In this document: positions 24,421-34,706 of the stretch, one piece after another
Layout: every line of letters begins with the position of its first letter
Numbering within the stretch: the stretch's first letter is position 1
From: Siphonodentalium dalli
Lineage: Eukaryota > Mollusca > Scaphopoda > Gadilida > Siphonodentaliidae
Direction: 5' to 3'
Assembly: GCA_032622095.1 (NCBI GenBank)
Contig: CP136069.1
Coordinates: forward strand, 33,642,194-33,706,193
DNA: 64,000 nt
The notes under the pieces: generated by a model
The model's input: the letters and a program-made list of their open reading frames with translations, nothing else
What the model was told of the DNA's origin: nothing
Databases searched by the model: none
Translations under genes and position numbers: made by a program

Positions 24421-24860
24421 GGGTATCCATGATCACATTGTAACACAGCAGTAGTTTCTGTTACCATAAGCAATGGGGATGAGTTCCAAAGAGCTGAACC
24501 AAAACCACCCTATCTTGAAGGGAAACCAAATGCACAGGAGAAATATAGTCTTCCTGACACATTGACAGACATGGTCAGATAAATTCGACATGCAATGATC
24601 AAGGCCTTGGAGATATTACGGCATCTATTCCTCATCATATTCCAAGAAATATGGCCCAGAAAATGCACCATGGGTACCACAAGGGGGATTCAATGACGAT
24701 AGATAGAATAAAAGAGCATCGCAAGGTTGATGACAAGGCTCGATATGATGGCTGTGACCAAGAAGGTCGTGACGCATCAAAACCCCAGATACTTTAGGGA
24801 AGGTCCCCATAAGATAAAATCGTGGATGATGACTCCCAGATAGGAGAGCCACAGAAAGAG
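24421..24860 (+). pseudogene. Continuation of the gypsy-like remnant
   Basis: Downstream of the MITE an open stretch reads VVSVTISNGDEFQRAEPKPP and YLEGKPNAQEKYSLP before a stop. The reading then decays. Position and orientation suggest it is the other half of the interrupted retroelement, but no domain (RT, RNase H, integrase) can be named. Confidence 0.35.
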
Positions 24861-25239
24861 TGTTTATACTGTTTGTACAGCATTGTTGATGTAAAACAAA
24901 ATTATATTATATGATTAAATGGAAGTGGCAGCCTTTTGGGAACATCAAGTCCCAGGTGGATGCAGATTCATTTCAAACACGACCCCCTGGCCTAACTGGC
25001 AGGGTTGAGCCATGACTAGATGTGTTAGTTTAAACATATTTTATTTTAACCAATATAATGTACAAAATTCACGATATGATGATGAGAGATATTGATGGTT
25101 ATAATGGGATTTGGCAGTAAGCATAATGCTTATCTTAAGCCATCTCCTACACGTATGAAATAATGAATGGTGACCGTTTCATACAGACAAAACTAAAATG
25201 TACATTTCGATGTATATGAATGTATACAGCTCAAGAAAT

Positions 25240-25830
25240 TACTATTGTTATTGTTAATTATAATGTGCCTGATAGCCCCCCCCCGCTCTCAATCGTAGCA
25301 GGTTTTGGCAGGGTACTTTTGGGATTGATGTTACACTTAGTTTAATTTTGATTTTAATGCGTTTTTAATTTGTTCCATACATAGCCTAAGGTCGTATACA
25401 TCAGGTCTGTGCATAATATGGCTTGAATCTGCCAGTTAGTTCTATATATTTCTGAATGTTAGCGAATATCTCAATGTTTTTGGATAAGGGAAATGATTTT
25501 GAACCTTCTAAGAGTGTTTTTGTTTCCAAATTATTAAGGTTGCTGAGACATATATCTCCCTCGGCTTCAAAGACTGGGCAATAGTGCAAGAAGTGTGATA
25601 CTGTTTCAACTTCGCCACATATACAATATTGATTGTCTTGCAAATGATTGAGATATAAGTCGTAGTTCAGATTGCTACACCCTAGTCGTAGTCGACAATG
25701 AAACATTTGACTTCGTCTCGTGTAAGCAAATTCCATATAACGGGGGCTCACGACGAGGTCAGTATTAAGAAAAGATTTGATGTGTTGAGATCGCAAGCTC
25801 ACCTTAATGGCTGTGCCGTCTCGTAGTTAG
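25240..25830 (-). pseudogene. 3' end of a CR1/Jockey-like non-LTR retrotransposon
   Basis: The minus-strand frame 25401-25802 reads FHCRLRLGCSNLNYDLYL, followed by a zinc-binding pattern YCICGEVETVSHFLHYCPVF. The C-x-C-x8-H-x4-C spacing after an RLRLG segment is the usual C-terminus of CR1/Jockey-type ORF2 proteins. The non-coding tail ends near 25240 with an (AACAAT)-like short repeat, as expected for a LINE 3' end. All upstream RT sequence is absent (5' truncation). Confidence 0.75.
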
Positions 25831-25847
25831 TTCATGCCCATTGGACG

Positions 25848-26213
25848 TTAAAACCCCTCCATGTGTATCGAAGAAGAGTAGGCTATGCGCCCGCATTGGA
25901 GATCATTTCTGCACCCAGATACAAACACACTTTGGCTTCCACCGGTTCCAGGGTGCAGACGACCTACGATATGTAAAGGAAGTCGTACCAACAACCCTTT
26001 TGTGAAAAGTAACGACGTGGTCACGGCTGCTGAAGAATTTAACAAAAGTTCACTAAGCACAGGTTCGTCGATTGATATAAAGATTGGACACCTCCCTGAT
26101 ACACATTTCGCAATGCTGTCATTTGACACAAAACGTCTAAACGGTTGTGTGATGGTGTACGTGTAGGCGGAATGGCCATGTGAGCCAGGTGATTTCGTTG
26201 GCAATGACAACAC
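25848..26213. other. Overlapping unrecognised open frames
   Basis: A plus-strand frame (25885-26166, 93 codons) and a minus-strand frame (25848-26213, 121 codons) overlap almost completely. Neither shows a domain. At most one can be real, and chance openness is likely. Confidence 0.2.
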
Positions 26214-26354
26214 ACGTTACAAGTTACATGTAATGTGGCTGAACCTGGATATTAACAATATATAAACCTCCAATTGCATATAATCTTATACAACTGTAAA
26301 GCTATATTATGCGAAGCAAACATATACAATGATATGGAATACTATTAGGGCCAC

Positions 26355-26460
26355 TTCCTAATGGTGCTTTCGGCGCGCGCCGAAAGTGCCATTAGAAATA
26401 CTATTAGGTCCACTTTCTAATGGCGCGCACAGAAAGCGACAAAAAGTGCGCCATTAACGT
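26355..26460. repeat. Short GC-rich palindromes
   Basis: A near-perfect palindrome centred on GGCGCGCGCC spans about 26359-26392. It is followed by a looser one at about 26418-26457 that pairs TAATGGCGC with GCGCCATTA. Both share the AATGG..C core, suggesting a duplicated small hairpin. Confidence 0.6.
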
Positions 26461-26534
26461 AACCAAACAAATGCGACAGAAGATGATACAATCCGACAAC
26501 ATTCATATGCATTATGTGTCTCGTCAACTCTTGA

Positions 26535-27616
26535 GAGTTTGTCCCGGATTATTGTTCAAATGGAATTGAATTATCACCATTGTAGAGGGGCAAAAAAAGT
26601 TAAATTTCACGATTGTCGGATTACTTTCACCAGAACACTCTGAAATATTGCCACCATTAAATTATACCATGGCGTTATCACAATGTATATCTCGAAGTGG
26701 GTAGACTGCAATATAATAGCACAAAATAATCAGAATTGTTGTGCTTTTGCATTCTGCGATACATAAGTTTCTAAACCTGATTTTTTTCTGAATTTTGGTG
26801 TGGGGGTGACACAATCTACATCTATGACAAAGAGTGACATCTTCATCGAACAATAATATGCGGTATATATTTCTAGATTATATACGGGATCTCAATTTAG
26901 TGCAATGTTGAATAATCTCCTATTAAGAGGGGCGAAACAACTGAAAATGAATGATTTTTTTGTCTATTTTCCAAGTAAATTTTAGAAATTTGTACATCTA
27001 TCACCGCAGTCATGGCATTTCAATACTTTGTATTATAAGTATGTAACCTGCTATGTCGTAGCACAATAATATCCCGATTACATGTGCTTTTGTATTAATT
27101 TGTGCCGAATTCCCCTAAAAGAGTGACTTTTTGCGACATATTCAGCATATTGTCGTATGTGGTATATATATCCGCACTTTTCTAGACCATATACGATATC
27201 ACTGGTCAAAACAATATTGATCTAATATATTGCCCATTAAGTGAGGCAAAAAAAAATGAAAAATAGCGCTGTTTTGTCTATTTTTACAATAAATCTAAAA
27301 AGAATCTCCGTTATTACAGAGAAATCGTAACACTATCGTAGTAAATATTTAGAGGTATGTAGACTGCAATATTTTAGCGCAACATGTTCGCGTTTCTATA
27401 CTTGTATTTCTCATTTTGCCGCATTTTACAAAAACAAGGATTTTTGTTGAATTTTGGCACTTTATCCGCTAAAAATCATCTTTTGCATCATTTTTATATT
27501 TCACACCAGGTCATACCCGCTGTGGAATGTCATGACCTTCAAAATGATGTATCACAAGCTTGTATGTGGTCCCGACGGACTAAACTTTCTGAAATCGGTT
27601 CCGTCCGCTCCACGAT
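26535..27616 (-). repeat. Right arm of a long divergent inverted repeat
   Basis: This is the inverse counterpart of 21318-22460, with the same internal succession of roughly 370-bp blocks. The outer edge matches around GAGCGGAC at 27610. The two arms bracket about 4 kb containing the gypsy remnant, the TTAA MITE and a LINE tail. Confidence 0.65.
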
Positions 27617-29110
27617 ATAGTTTGCAAGTCGCACACGCACACACAATTTACATAAAACACAGTGATCGTGCAGCAGTAACAACATGAATTTTTCGTGCTG
27701 ATCAGTTGACCTGGAAAGTACATTGAAAGCCACCCACGCACCCGTGTCACGTCGTTGGGGAAGTTTCACTGTTGCTGAATAAATGTATGTTGGTTCTATA
27801 CTTTACGTTAAAAGTTCCATTTCGGGTTTAAAGTTGCATCTCAGGTTTTGTGGTTTGCACTGCCGGTTTGCATTCTGGTTACTGTGACGGATGAGAGGCG
27901 ACGGACGGATACTTATATTCTTCTTGTTTTACTGTTTAAAATGTCTGGATTGTGTGCATGGGTTCGTCGGTATCTGGGCAATTCCCAGATATAGCTACAA
28001 TAGCCATAGTGTAGCTATATCTGGTACCACTTCGAAGAAGTAAAGATTTGCAAGACTCTGCGGAAAAGAAGTTATTTAACGCTATTTTTGGAAAGTATAC
28101 TTACTAAACAGTTATTTGGAAGAAAACTTGGAGAACCGTGAAAATATTATGCACGCATATCTGTATGGGATATCCCCCTTTGCACGTAATAAGTGCATTA
28201 GCCAATCATATCCCCGATAAATAAAATATTAATCTTTTTGTAAACACCTTCCTCGTTTGTTGAAAAAACTACGGAAAGCCGATTCGTTATGCGATATGGT
28301 TTTCGGGAAAATCCTAAAAAAAAACTATATTTGAAGGTGAGTTTTAAGAATCTGATCCAATTGTACGGCAAATTGCATTGATAGTATGGAAAGTGATAAA
28401 AACGCCGCCGCCAATTGCTTAAAACTGACTCTATTAGTCACATTTCTGACACGATATTATTCAGGGGTGTGAACATACATAATAAATTTTTTTTAATGAT
28501 ATCGATAACAGTACGAAAAGTCTTCATCGTGAATAGTTTTCACACATTCGACACTATTCCTTATACACAGAACATACATTACGTTAACGAAATTGAAATA
28601 AACTTACATAAACCACTGATAACTATTTAACAACGATTCCATGGAAAAAAACAAGACAAGCGATGACTGTTGAGTCTAGAAACAGACAAGATGAATAAAT
28701 GTAATAACGATGCTATTTCCACATACGACGTATGCAATCGAGATGTTTCATTATGTCAGTTGACCAACAATGTCAGAGGATACGACCAAGATAAGGAAGA
28801 GAGACGCTGACCACAACTGTGCATGTACGAAACACAGTGAATACACAGGAGATCTAGAACCTGGCGACATCAGAATGGGGGAAGTTGCCTGGAGGATAAG
28901 CTTCAAGGCAAGATATAACATTCACGAACCATACACATGAGCACCGAATGAACAAACTCATAGCAATGAGGCACACATAAATTGTTTACGTGAACAAATT
29001 GCGTTGGCAATAGTAGAACTTCAATCAAGGATGGCATTTTATATTGGTCATGTATGGTTAACTAATAAATCTGCCCACCAATAACATCAAAATATCGGGA
29101 ACATGTGTCT
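27617..29110. other. No recognised gene
   Basis: Short open frames only (for example 28415-28630, 71 codons), without recognisable domains. A small GATATAGCTACA inverted pair lies near 27990-28020. Confidence 0.4.
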
Positions 29111-29111
29111 A

Positions 29112-30986
29112 TTCCGAAGGTTCGCTATTCCGAAGGTTCACTATTCCGAAGGTTCACTACTCCGAAGGTTCGCTATTCCGAAGATTATTTTTTTTAAAGG
29201 TTAATTCTATATTCATGTATTGAGAGGGTTCTTTATCACGAAGACTCTTTTTTATGAAGGAAATAACTTAAAACGTTGAAACATTAAATGTTATTTTTAA
29301 TTTTTTCGTGGGTTTCCTTGAGATTTAATGTCATTATAATTCGTATGACGTTATTTTCCAATAGATATTCACGTCAGGCAGCCCACACAAGTATTGCTCT
29401 TTCCGTGCGATTTAATGTCATCGCGTATGGCGTTATATCTCAATAATCTTACAGGCTACAATACGCCAACTAAAGGCGGGATTAAAACAGCGGGACTATA
29501 ACTCTTAAAGGTACTCAATCCGATAAAACTCCTCTCAATTTATATTTCAATGGCTTCGGGGGTCAAAAATATTTGATTCGAATCGAGGAAGTCACCCATC
29601 AAAGCTCAGATTTGTATTAGATATCGATTTTAGAAATCTATTATTTTTCATTATCGGGAATACTTTCTGGCCCAGAACTCAGTCAAAATTGCGTTATTAT
29701 TACCACTTGATTTTAGAGTTATCCATCTTTGTCTGTTTGAATAGATTTTGGTGTACACATCCCGAGCAGATTACGGCAGTTGAAGGCAATTATTAGTACT
29801 CATCTCGAGTAAATAACAAATTTCAAAAATCAATATCTAATAACTCTGAGCATTGTTTGATGGGTTCCTCGACTCGAATCAAATATTTTTTACCCCCAAA
29901 GCCAAAGAAATAGTAATATAGGACCCTCTGATCGGATTGTTGTTGTTGGAATCTGTTGAGATGGGAACCCTCTGTTCGGATTGAGTACCTTTAATGAATG
30001 ATGCGAAGCAGAATGTCGTTGAATAGACGGGTATGAGTTGAACCTAACTGCAATTGTGAATTTGTATTGAATTGTAAGGCCCACTTAAATTTCGAGTCAT
30101 CGGCTATTTTTTATAGTGCCTTGATATCAGGTTTTAAACACAATATGTGCCATAAAATAAGATTAAAACACTAATATAGTTCATCACCATTCCAAACGTC
30201 TGTATCAGAAGATGCCCCTAGAGAAATCGAAAACATCTTAAATCATAAAAAGATTCCCCCGGTATATGTCATGGCTCTCAGAATGCAACAGAATTCAACC
30301 TACTGTATTTTCAATTGAAGGGGAATAACATTATCTTTAAAATATAGAGTTACCCCCCTCCATTGAAAATAATACACTTTACTTTGCGCAACAAAACCTG
30401 ATGAACCTTAAGCACAAAAACAAGTCGTTAACCCTGCGTTAACTCAACAAAAACAACATCCTCACAGTTTATTACACCGGATAAGCTGATAATACAGTGT
30501 TAGAGAGCTTCATATTTCAAATGGTATATATAGTGGCATATATTTTATACATGTGATCTGGGTTTCGAAAATTAAGTGGGCCTTGAATGTTGATGTTTTT
30601 TTTTCAAATACAGATTGCCAGTTCGGAAAAACTATATCTCTTACATGTAGTTTATTTCAGTCATCGTGTTTTTAACTTTCCACAATGAACGATAAACTGA
30701 TACTCTTTTCTTGCTATTAATAACCGATATCTAGGACAATTTGGGAATTAGAAGTGGATGTATAAATGTACTATATATGAATACTAGCGTAATCGTATTT
30801 TTCATTCCTCGTGTGGTTTTTGTGGTGGGGTGCAAATTTTGATTCATTTCTGGTTAAATACGCCCAGAATAGAAAACCTTCGGAATAGCGAACCTTCGGA
30901 ATAATGAACCTTCGGAATAGGGAACCTTCGGAATAATGAACCTTCGGAATAGCGAACCTTCGGAATAATGAACCTTCGGAATAGAG
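29112..30986. mobile_element. Element flanked by inverted arrays of a 16-bp repeat
   Basis: At 29112-29183 the unit TTCCGAAGGTTCGCTA occurs 4.5 times. At 30875-30986 its inverse (AACCTTCGGAATAGCG) occurs seven times. The arrays face each other and bound about 1.7 kb. The interior has no open frame of note and holds a nested TTAA MITE at 29505-29994. Inverted arrays of short repeats at both ends are a foldback-element layout; the superfamily is not identified. Confidence 0.5.
29505..29994. mobile_element. TTAA-flanked MITE of 490 bp
   Basis: It starts TTAAAGGTACTCAATCCG and ends with the exact inverse, so both edges carry TTAA. Longer imperfect arms extend inward to about 29640 and 29817, including ATTTGATTCGAATCGAGGAA and its mirror near 29870. 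The TTAA ends suggest piggyBac-type mobilisation, but the terminal sequence differs from the MITE at 24019. Confidence 0.75.
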
Positions 30987-31141
30987 AACCCTACCCCAAA
31001 ATATCAATCTTGATTGTGTTTATTCATGCGGAATAGAATAAACAGGTGGGTAACGTTCAAAGAGAAATACTGCAGATTGTTCTTGCAAAATCCCTCCAAC
31101 TATAATATATTTATTTAAACATGATTATGCCATCGCTGTGA

Positions 31142-31147
31142 GATAAC
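31142..31147. other. Target site duplication GATAAC (left)
   Basis: GATAAC directly precedes TGATGATACC, the left terminus of the palindromic element. The same six bases follow the right terminus. Confidence 0.75.
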
Positions 31148-31524
31148 TGATGATACCCACCCCAGTTGGCCCCCAGTTCAGGAACGATAACTCTATCCGA
31201 AGTACACGACCTATATGCAGTACTCCCGTCGGAGTTTGACCTATATTCTCCGCCCACGCGTTGGTCTACTTGTACCGGTTGGACATGTCCGGACATGACC
31301 CGCTGGTTATATCCAGACTTTTCCATATGAATGGTATAGTATCTACATGTATATCACGTGATGATCTCGGGGGGGGGCGGTGGGGGGGTAGCTTCAGTCT
31401 TTAATTTTAAAGGGACACTAGGCTCTCACTGGGGATGATTATTAAAGTGACACTCACTATGGATGAATGTTAAAGTAACGCATGGCGCACACTGTGGGAT
31501 AATGTTAAAGTGACACTCGCAACG

Positions 31525-31745
31525 AAAAGTTCAAAAAGTTCAAAAAGTTCAAAAAGTTCAAAAAGTTCAAAAAGTTCAAAAAGTTCAAAAATTTCAAAAA
31601 GTTCAAAAAGTTCAAAAATTTCAAAAACTTACAAAATTAAAAAATTTTCGGAAAAACTTCAAAAACTTCAAAAAATTTCAAAAACTTCAAAAACTTCACA
31701 AATTTCACAAATTTCACAAATTTCAAAAAACTTTAAAAATTAAAC
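31525..31745. repeat. TTCAAAAAG minisatellite (left arm)
   Basis: A 9-bp unit TTCAAAAAG and its variants (TTCAAAAAT, CTTCAAAAA) repeat for over 200 bp. The mirrored copy at 34477-34706 has one extra unit. The serine-lysine frames it produces are artefacts of the repeat. Confidence 0.9.
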
Positions 31746-31815
31746 AAAATTCAGGATTTAGTCATAAATGTGACCCGCTATATCAAATCCAGTCGGAAGT
31801 CGGGATTTTTTTTAT

Positions 31816-31890
31816 CCTGTGCCAATGCATTCTCTTATATATGCGAGTCGACCAGCCACCGCCGCCGGCGGCGGCGGCGGCGGCAGCTAC
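31816..31890. promoter_or_regulatory. Shared TATA-containing half-hairpin followed by a GC-rich (CGG)n run
   Basis: Bases 31821-31854 are identical over 34 bp to 24174-24207 in the piggyBac-type MITE. The segment includes TCTCTTATATATGCGAG. It is followed by a CCGCCGGCGGCGG run. The mirrored copy is at 34368-34401. A promoter role is only a guess from the TATATA core; it lies at the 3' end of the gene in each arm. Confidence 0.3.
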
Positions 31891-32089
31891 ATAATCCTAT
31901 GGCATGCAAAGAAATTGGCGGCGGCGCTGCCGCCGGCGGTTCAGGATTTAGTCAAAAATATGGCTTGTTTCCATTCATCGGAAAGCTATGGGGGTACGGT
32001 GGTGAGCGCCACTGAAAAAAGCAAGTGAGCGAGGGAAAAAAGAGAAAAATAACATGACAAGTAGTACATAGTACAATTTATTATATTAA

Positions 32090-33064
32090 CTATTCACAGT
32101 CACTTTCGTCCGAATTGTCATCACTTTCGTCAGATGTGTCATTTGTTTCGTCCATGAACTTTTCTAGCAATGGTCTGTACTTTAATATTGACATTTTCAC
32201 TGCATCACGATCTTCAAAACCATTCTTCATATATTTCTCCACTTTATCCATGACACTGTTGTGCAGCGTACCATTGCGCAGCCACATATTCTTTATTATT
32301 GTCCAAGCATAAACATTCATAAATAGCCTCATGCCTTCAGTTTTAAGATCTGTACTTTTAAGGTCCTTGTCAGCTTGTACTTTTGCCTCTTTTTCTGTCG
32401 AGCCATTTTCCATATACGTTTCCACGTTATCACTCCATGCTTCTTGTGCTTTATCTCTACTCTCATCACACAAACTTTTGAAGTATTCATCTTCATTCGA
32501 TTTAATTTTCTTATTCTGACTATCATCCGTGTCCTCAGTTAATTTTCGTTTTAACTTATTTTCTTGACACCAGTTTTTTACGTGTCTCTGGACATCATGC
32601 TGATCTTCGAACAAAAGCCCACAGTCATTGCAAGGGTACGACATGTCTTCTCGAATGCCTATGTTTTTATGGTTTTCTTTATTAATTTCATTGATCTCAC
32701 CAGGTGTCCTTATGTCCTTAGTATAGCCATTATGTTGACCCTGGGGCACACTATAATTATATGTCATGCACTCCCGTTGACCAGGGAGATCTCTGTCATC
32801 ATATTTCATCTCATTCCGTTGATCCGGGCTATTGTTGTCATCATATTTCACCACATTCTGTTCATCTGGGTGCTCGCTGTCCTTATGGAGATTATATTTC
32901 ATGCCATTCCATTCACCCATATGTTGGTTCGTGTCCTCTTTTAGCACATTCTGTCGCAGCCGTAATGTGTCCGGGGTTGCGGCTTTTAAATCAACCAGTA
33001 GGTAACCGTACGGTTCACTTTGCCAAAACACCAAAGTGCGGAATTTTGTGAGCTTCCTGTGCAA
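32090..33064 (-). CDS. Zinc-finger acidic-tail protein, left-arm copy lacking an ATG
   Basis: From LTKFR onward the protein is identical to that of the right arm. The frame runs through the arm edge at 33055 into the spacer. There it meets a TAG stop eight codons before LTKFR, with no ATG between; the first in-frame Met is internal (MGEWNG). A possible acceptor (TATTATTGCACAG, exon starting GAAGCTCAC) just inside the spacer would allow an upstream exon, but none is present because the other side is the second gene copy. This copy is probably not translated in full. Confidence 0.55.
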   Translation of the reverse strand: MHRKLTKFRTLVFWQSEPYGYLLVDLKAATPDTLRLRQNVLKEDTNQHMGEWNGMKYNLHKDSEHPDEQNVVKYDDNNSPDQRNEMKYDDRDLPGQRECMTYNYSVPQGQHNGYTKDIRTPGEINEINKENHKNIGIREDMSYPCNDCGLLFEDQHDVQRHVKNWCQENKLKRKLTEDTDDSQNKKIKSNEDEYFKSLCDESRDKAQEAWSDNVETYMENGSTEKEAKVQADKDLKSTDLKTEGMRLFMNVYAWTIIKNMWLRNGTLHNSVMDKVEKYMKNGFEDRDAVKMSILKYRPLLEKFMDETNDTSDESDDNSDESDCE

Positions 33065-33166
33065 TAATACAGTAATGCCCTAAATAATCGACTCCTTGAC
33101 CACAGCAGAATTATGGGTAATTTTTCAGGATTTAGTCGGAAACATCGCTTGTTGCCATTCATCAGA
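33056..33166. other. Unique 111-bp spacer of the palindrome
   Basis: This is the only non-duplicated part of the element. It holds the ATG of the right-arm gene (33113) and would be the loop of a hairpin or cruciform. Its last part (TCAGGATTTAGTCGG..CATTCATC) resembles a stretch inside each arm (near 31940-31980), so the gene's N-terminus may be repeat-derived. Confidence 0.7.
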
Positions 33167-34132
33167 AAGCTCACAAAATTCCGCACTTTGGTGTTTTGGC
33201 AAAGTGAACCGTACGGTTACCTACTGGTTGATTTAAAAGCCGCAACCCCGGACACATTACGGCTGCGACAGAATGTGCTAAAAGAGGACACGAACCAACA
33301 TATGGGTGAATGGAATGGCATGAAATATAATCTCCATAAGGACAGCGAGCACCCAGATGAACAGAATGTGGTGAAATATGATGACAACAATAGCCCGGAT
33401 CAACGGAATGAGATGAAATATGATGACAGAGATCTCCCTGGTCAACGGGAGTGCATGACATATAATTATAGTGTGCCCCAGGGTCAACATAATGGCTATA
33501 CTAAGGACATAAGGACACCTGGTGAGATCAATGAAATTAATAAAGAAAACCATAAAAACATAGGCATTCGAGAAGACATGTCGTACCCTTGCAATGACTG
33601 TGGGCTTTTGTTCGAAGATCAGCATGATGTCCAGAGACACGTAAAAAACTGGTGTCAAGAAAATAAGTTAAAACGAAAATTAACTGAGGACACGGATGAT
33701 AGTCAGAATAAGAAAATTAAATCGAATGAAGATGAATACTTCAAAAGTTTGTGTGATGAGAGTAGAGATAAAGCACAAGAAGCATGGAGTGATAACGTGG
33801 AAACGTATATGGAAAATGGCTCGACAGAAAAAGAGGCAAAAGTACAAGCTGACAAGGACCTTAAAAGTACAGATCTTAAAACTGAAGGCATGAGGCTATT
33901 TATGAATGTTTATGCTTGGACAATAATAAAGAATATGTGGCTGCGCAATGGTACGCTGCACAACAGTGTCATGGATAAAGTGGAGAAATATATGAAGAAT
34001 GGTTTTGAAGATCGTGATGCAGTGAAAATGTCAATATTAAAGTACAGACCATTGCTAGAAAAGTTCATGGACGAAACAAATGACACATCTGACGAAAGTG
34101 ATGACAATTCGGACGAAAGTGACTGTGAATAG
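33113..34132 (+). CDS. Unrecognised C2HC zinc-finger protein with acidic tail, 339 codons
   Basis: No family is recognised. After an N-terminal part partly encoded by the spacer comes LVFWQSEPYGYLLVDLKAA followed by LRLRQNVL, which looks like a conserved folded block. Residues 70-127 are about four imperfect 14-17-residue repeats starting with an MKYD-like motif. A single finger (C160-x2-C163-x12-H176-x4-C181) is followed by a basic KLKRKL and KKIK stretch that could be a nuclear signal. The C-terminal part has two related helical blocks (VETYMENG and VEKYMKNG) and ends in a Ser/Asp/Glu-rich tail. This fits a nuclear DNA-binding or element-encoded accessory protein. The frame is intact from ATG to stop. 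Confidence 0.6.
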   Translation: MGNFSGFSRKHRLLPFIRKLTKFRTLVFWQSEPYGYLLVDLKAATPDTLRLRQNVLKEDTNQHMGEWNGMKYNLHKDSEHPDEQNVVKYDDNNSPDQRNEMKYDDRDLPGQRECMTYNYSVPQGQHNGYTKDIRTPGEINEINKENHKNIGIREDMSYPCNDCGLLFEDQHDVQRHVKNWCQENKLKRKLTEDTDDSQNKKIKSNEDEYFKSLCDESRDKAQEAWSDNVETYMENGSTEKEAKVQADKDLKSTDLKTEGMRLFMNVYAWTIIKNMWLRNGTLHNSVMDKVEKYMKNGFEDRDAVKMSILKYRPLLEKFMDETNDTSDESDDNSDESDCE

Positions 34133-34476
34133 TTAATATAATAAATTGTACTATGTACTACTTGTCATGTTATTTTTCTCTTTTTTCCCTCGCTCACTTG
34201 CTTTTTTCAGTGGCGCTCACCACCGTACCCCCATAGCTTTCCGATGAATGGAAACAAGCCATATTTTTGACTAAATCCTGAACCGCCGGCGGCAGCGCCG
34301 CCGCCAATTTCTTTGCATGCCATAGGATTATGTAGCTGCCGCCGCCGCCGCCGCCGGCGGCGGTGGCTGGTCGACTCGCATATATAAGAGAATGCATTGG
34401 CACAGGATAAAAAAAATCCCGACTTCCGACTGGATTTGATATAGCGGGTCACATTTATGACTAAATCCTGAATTTT

Positions 34477-34706
34477 GTTTAATTTTTAAAGTTTTTTGAA
34501 ATTTGTGAAATTTGTGAAATTTGTGAAGTTTTTGAAGTTTTTGAAATTTTTTGAAGTTTTTGAAGTTTTTCCGAAAAATTTTTAATTTTGTAAGTTTTTG
34601 AAATTTTTGAACTTTTTGAACTTTTTGAAATTTTTGAACTTTTTGAACTTTTTGAACTTTTTGAACTTTTTGAACTTTTTGAACTTTTTGAACTTTTTGA
34701 ACTTTT
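34477..34706. repeat. TTCAAAAAG minisatellite (right arm, inverse)
   Basis: Mirror of the left-arm array, seen here as CTTTTTGAA units. It has one unit more than the left arm, which is the main length difference between the arms. Confidence 0.9.

Noticed and set aside
30771-31007. 78-codon frame with repeated SEGSLFRRF-like phrases
   Set aside because: Translation of the 16-bp AACCTTCGG array.
31510-31743. Ser-Lys repeat protein (and mirror at 34479-34721)
   Set aside because: Produced by a 9-bp TTCAAAAAG minisatellite.
32564-33051. Open frames antisense to the palindrome gene
   Set aside because: They mirror the zinc-finger gene on the other strand and have no independent motif.
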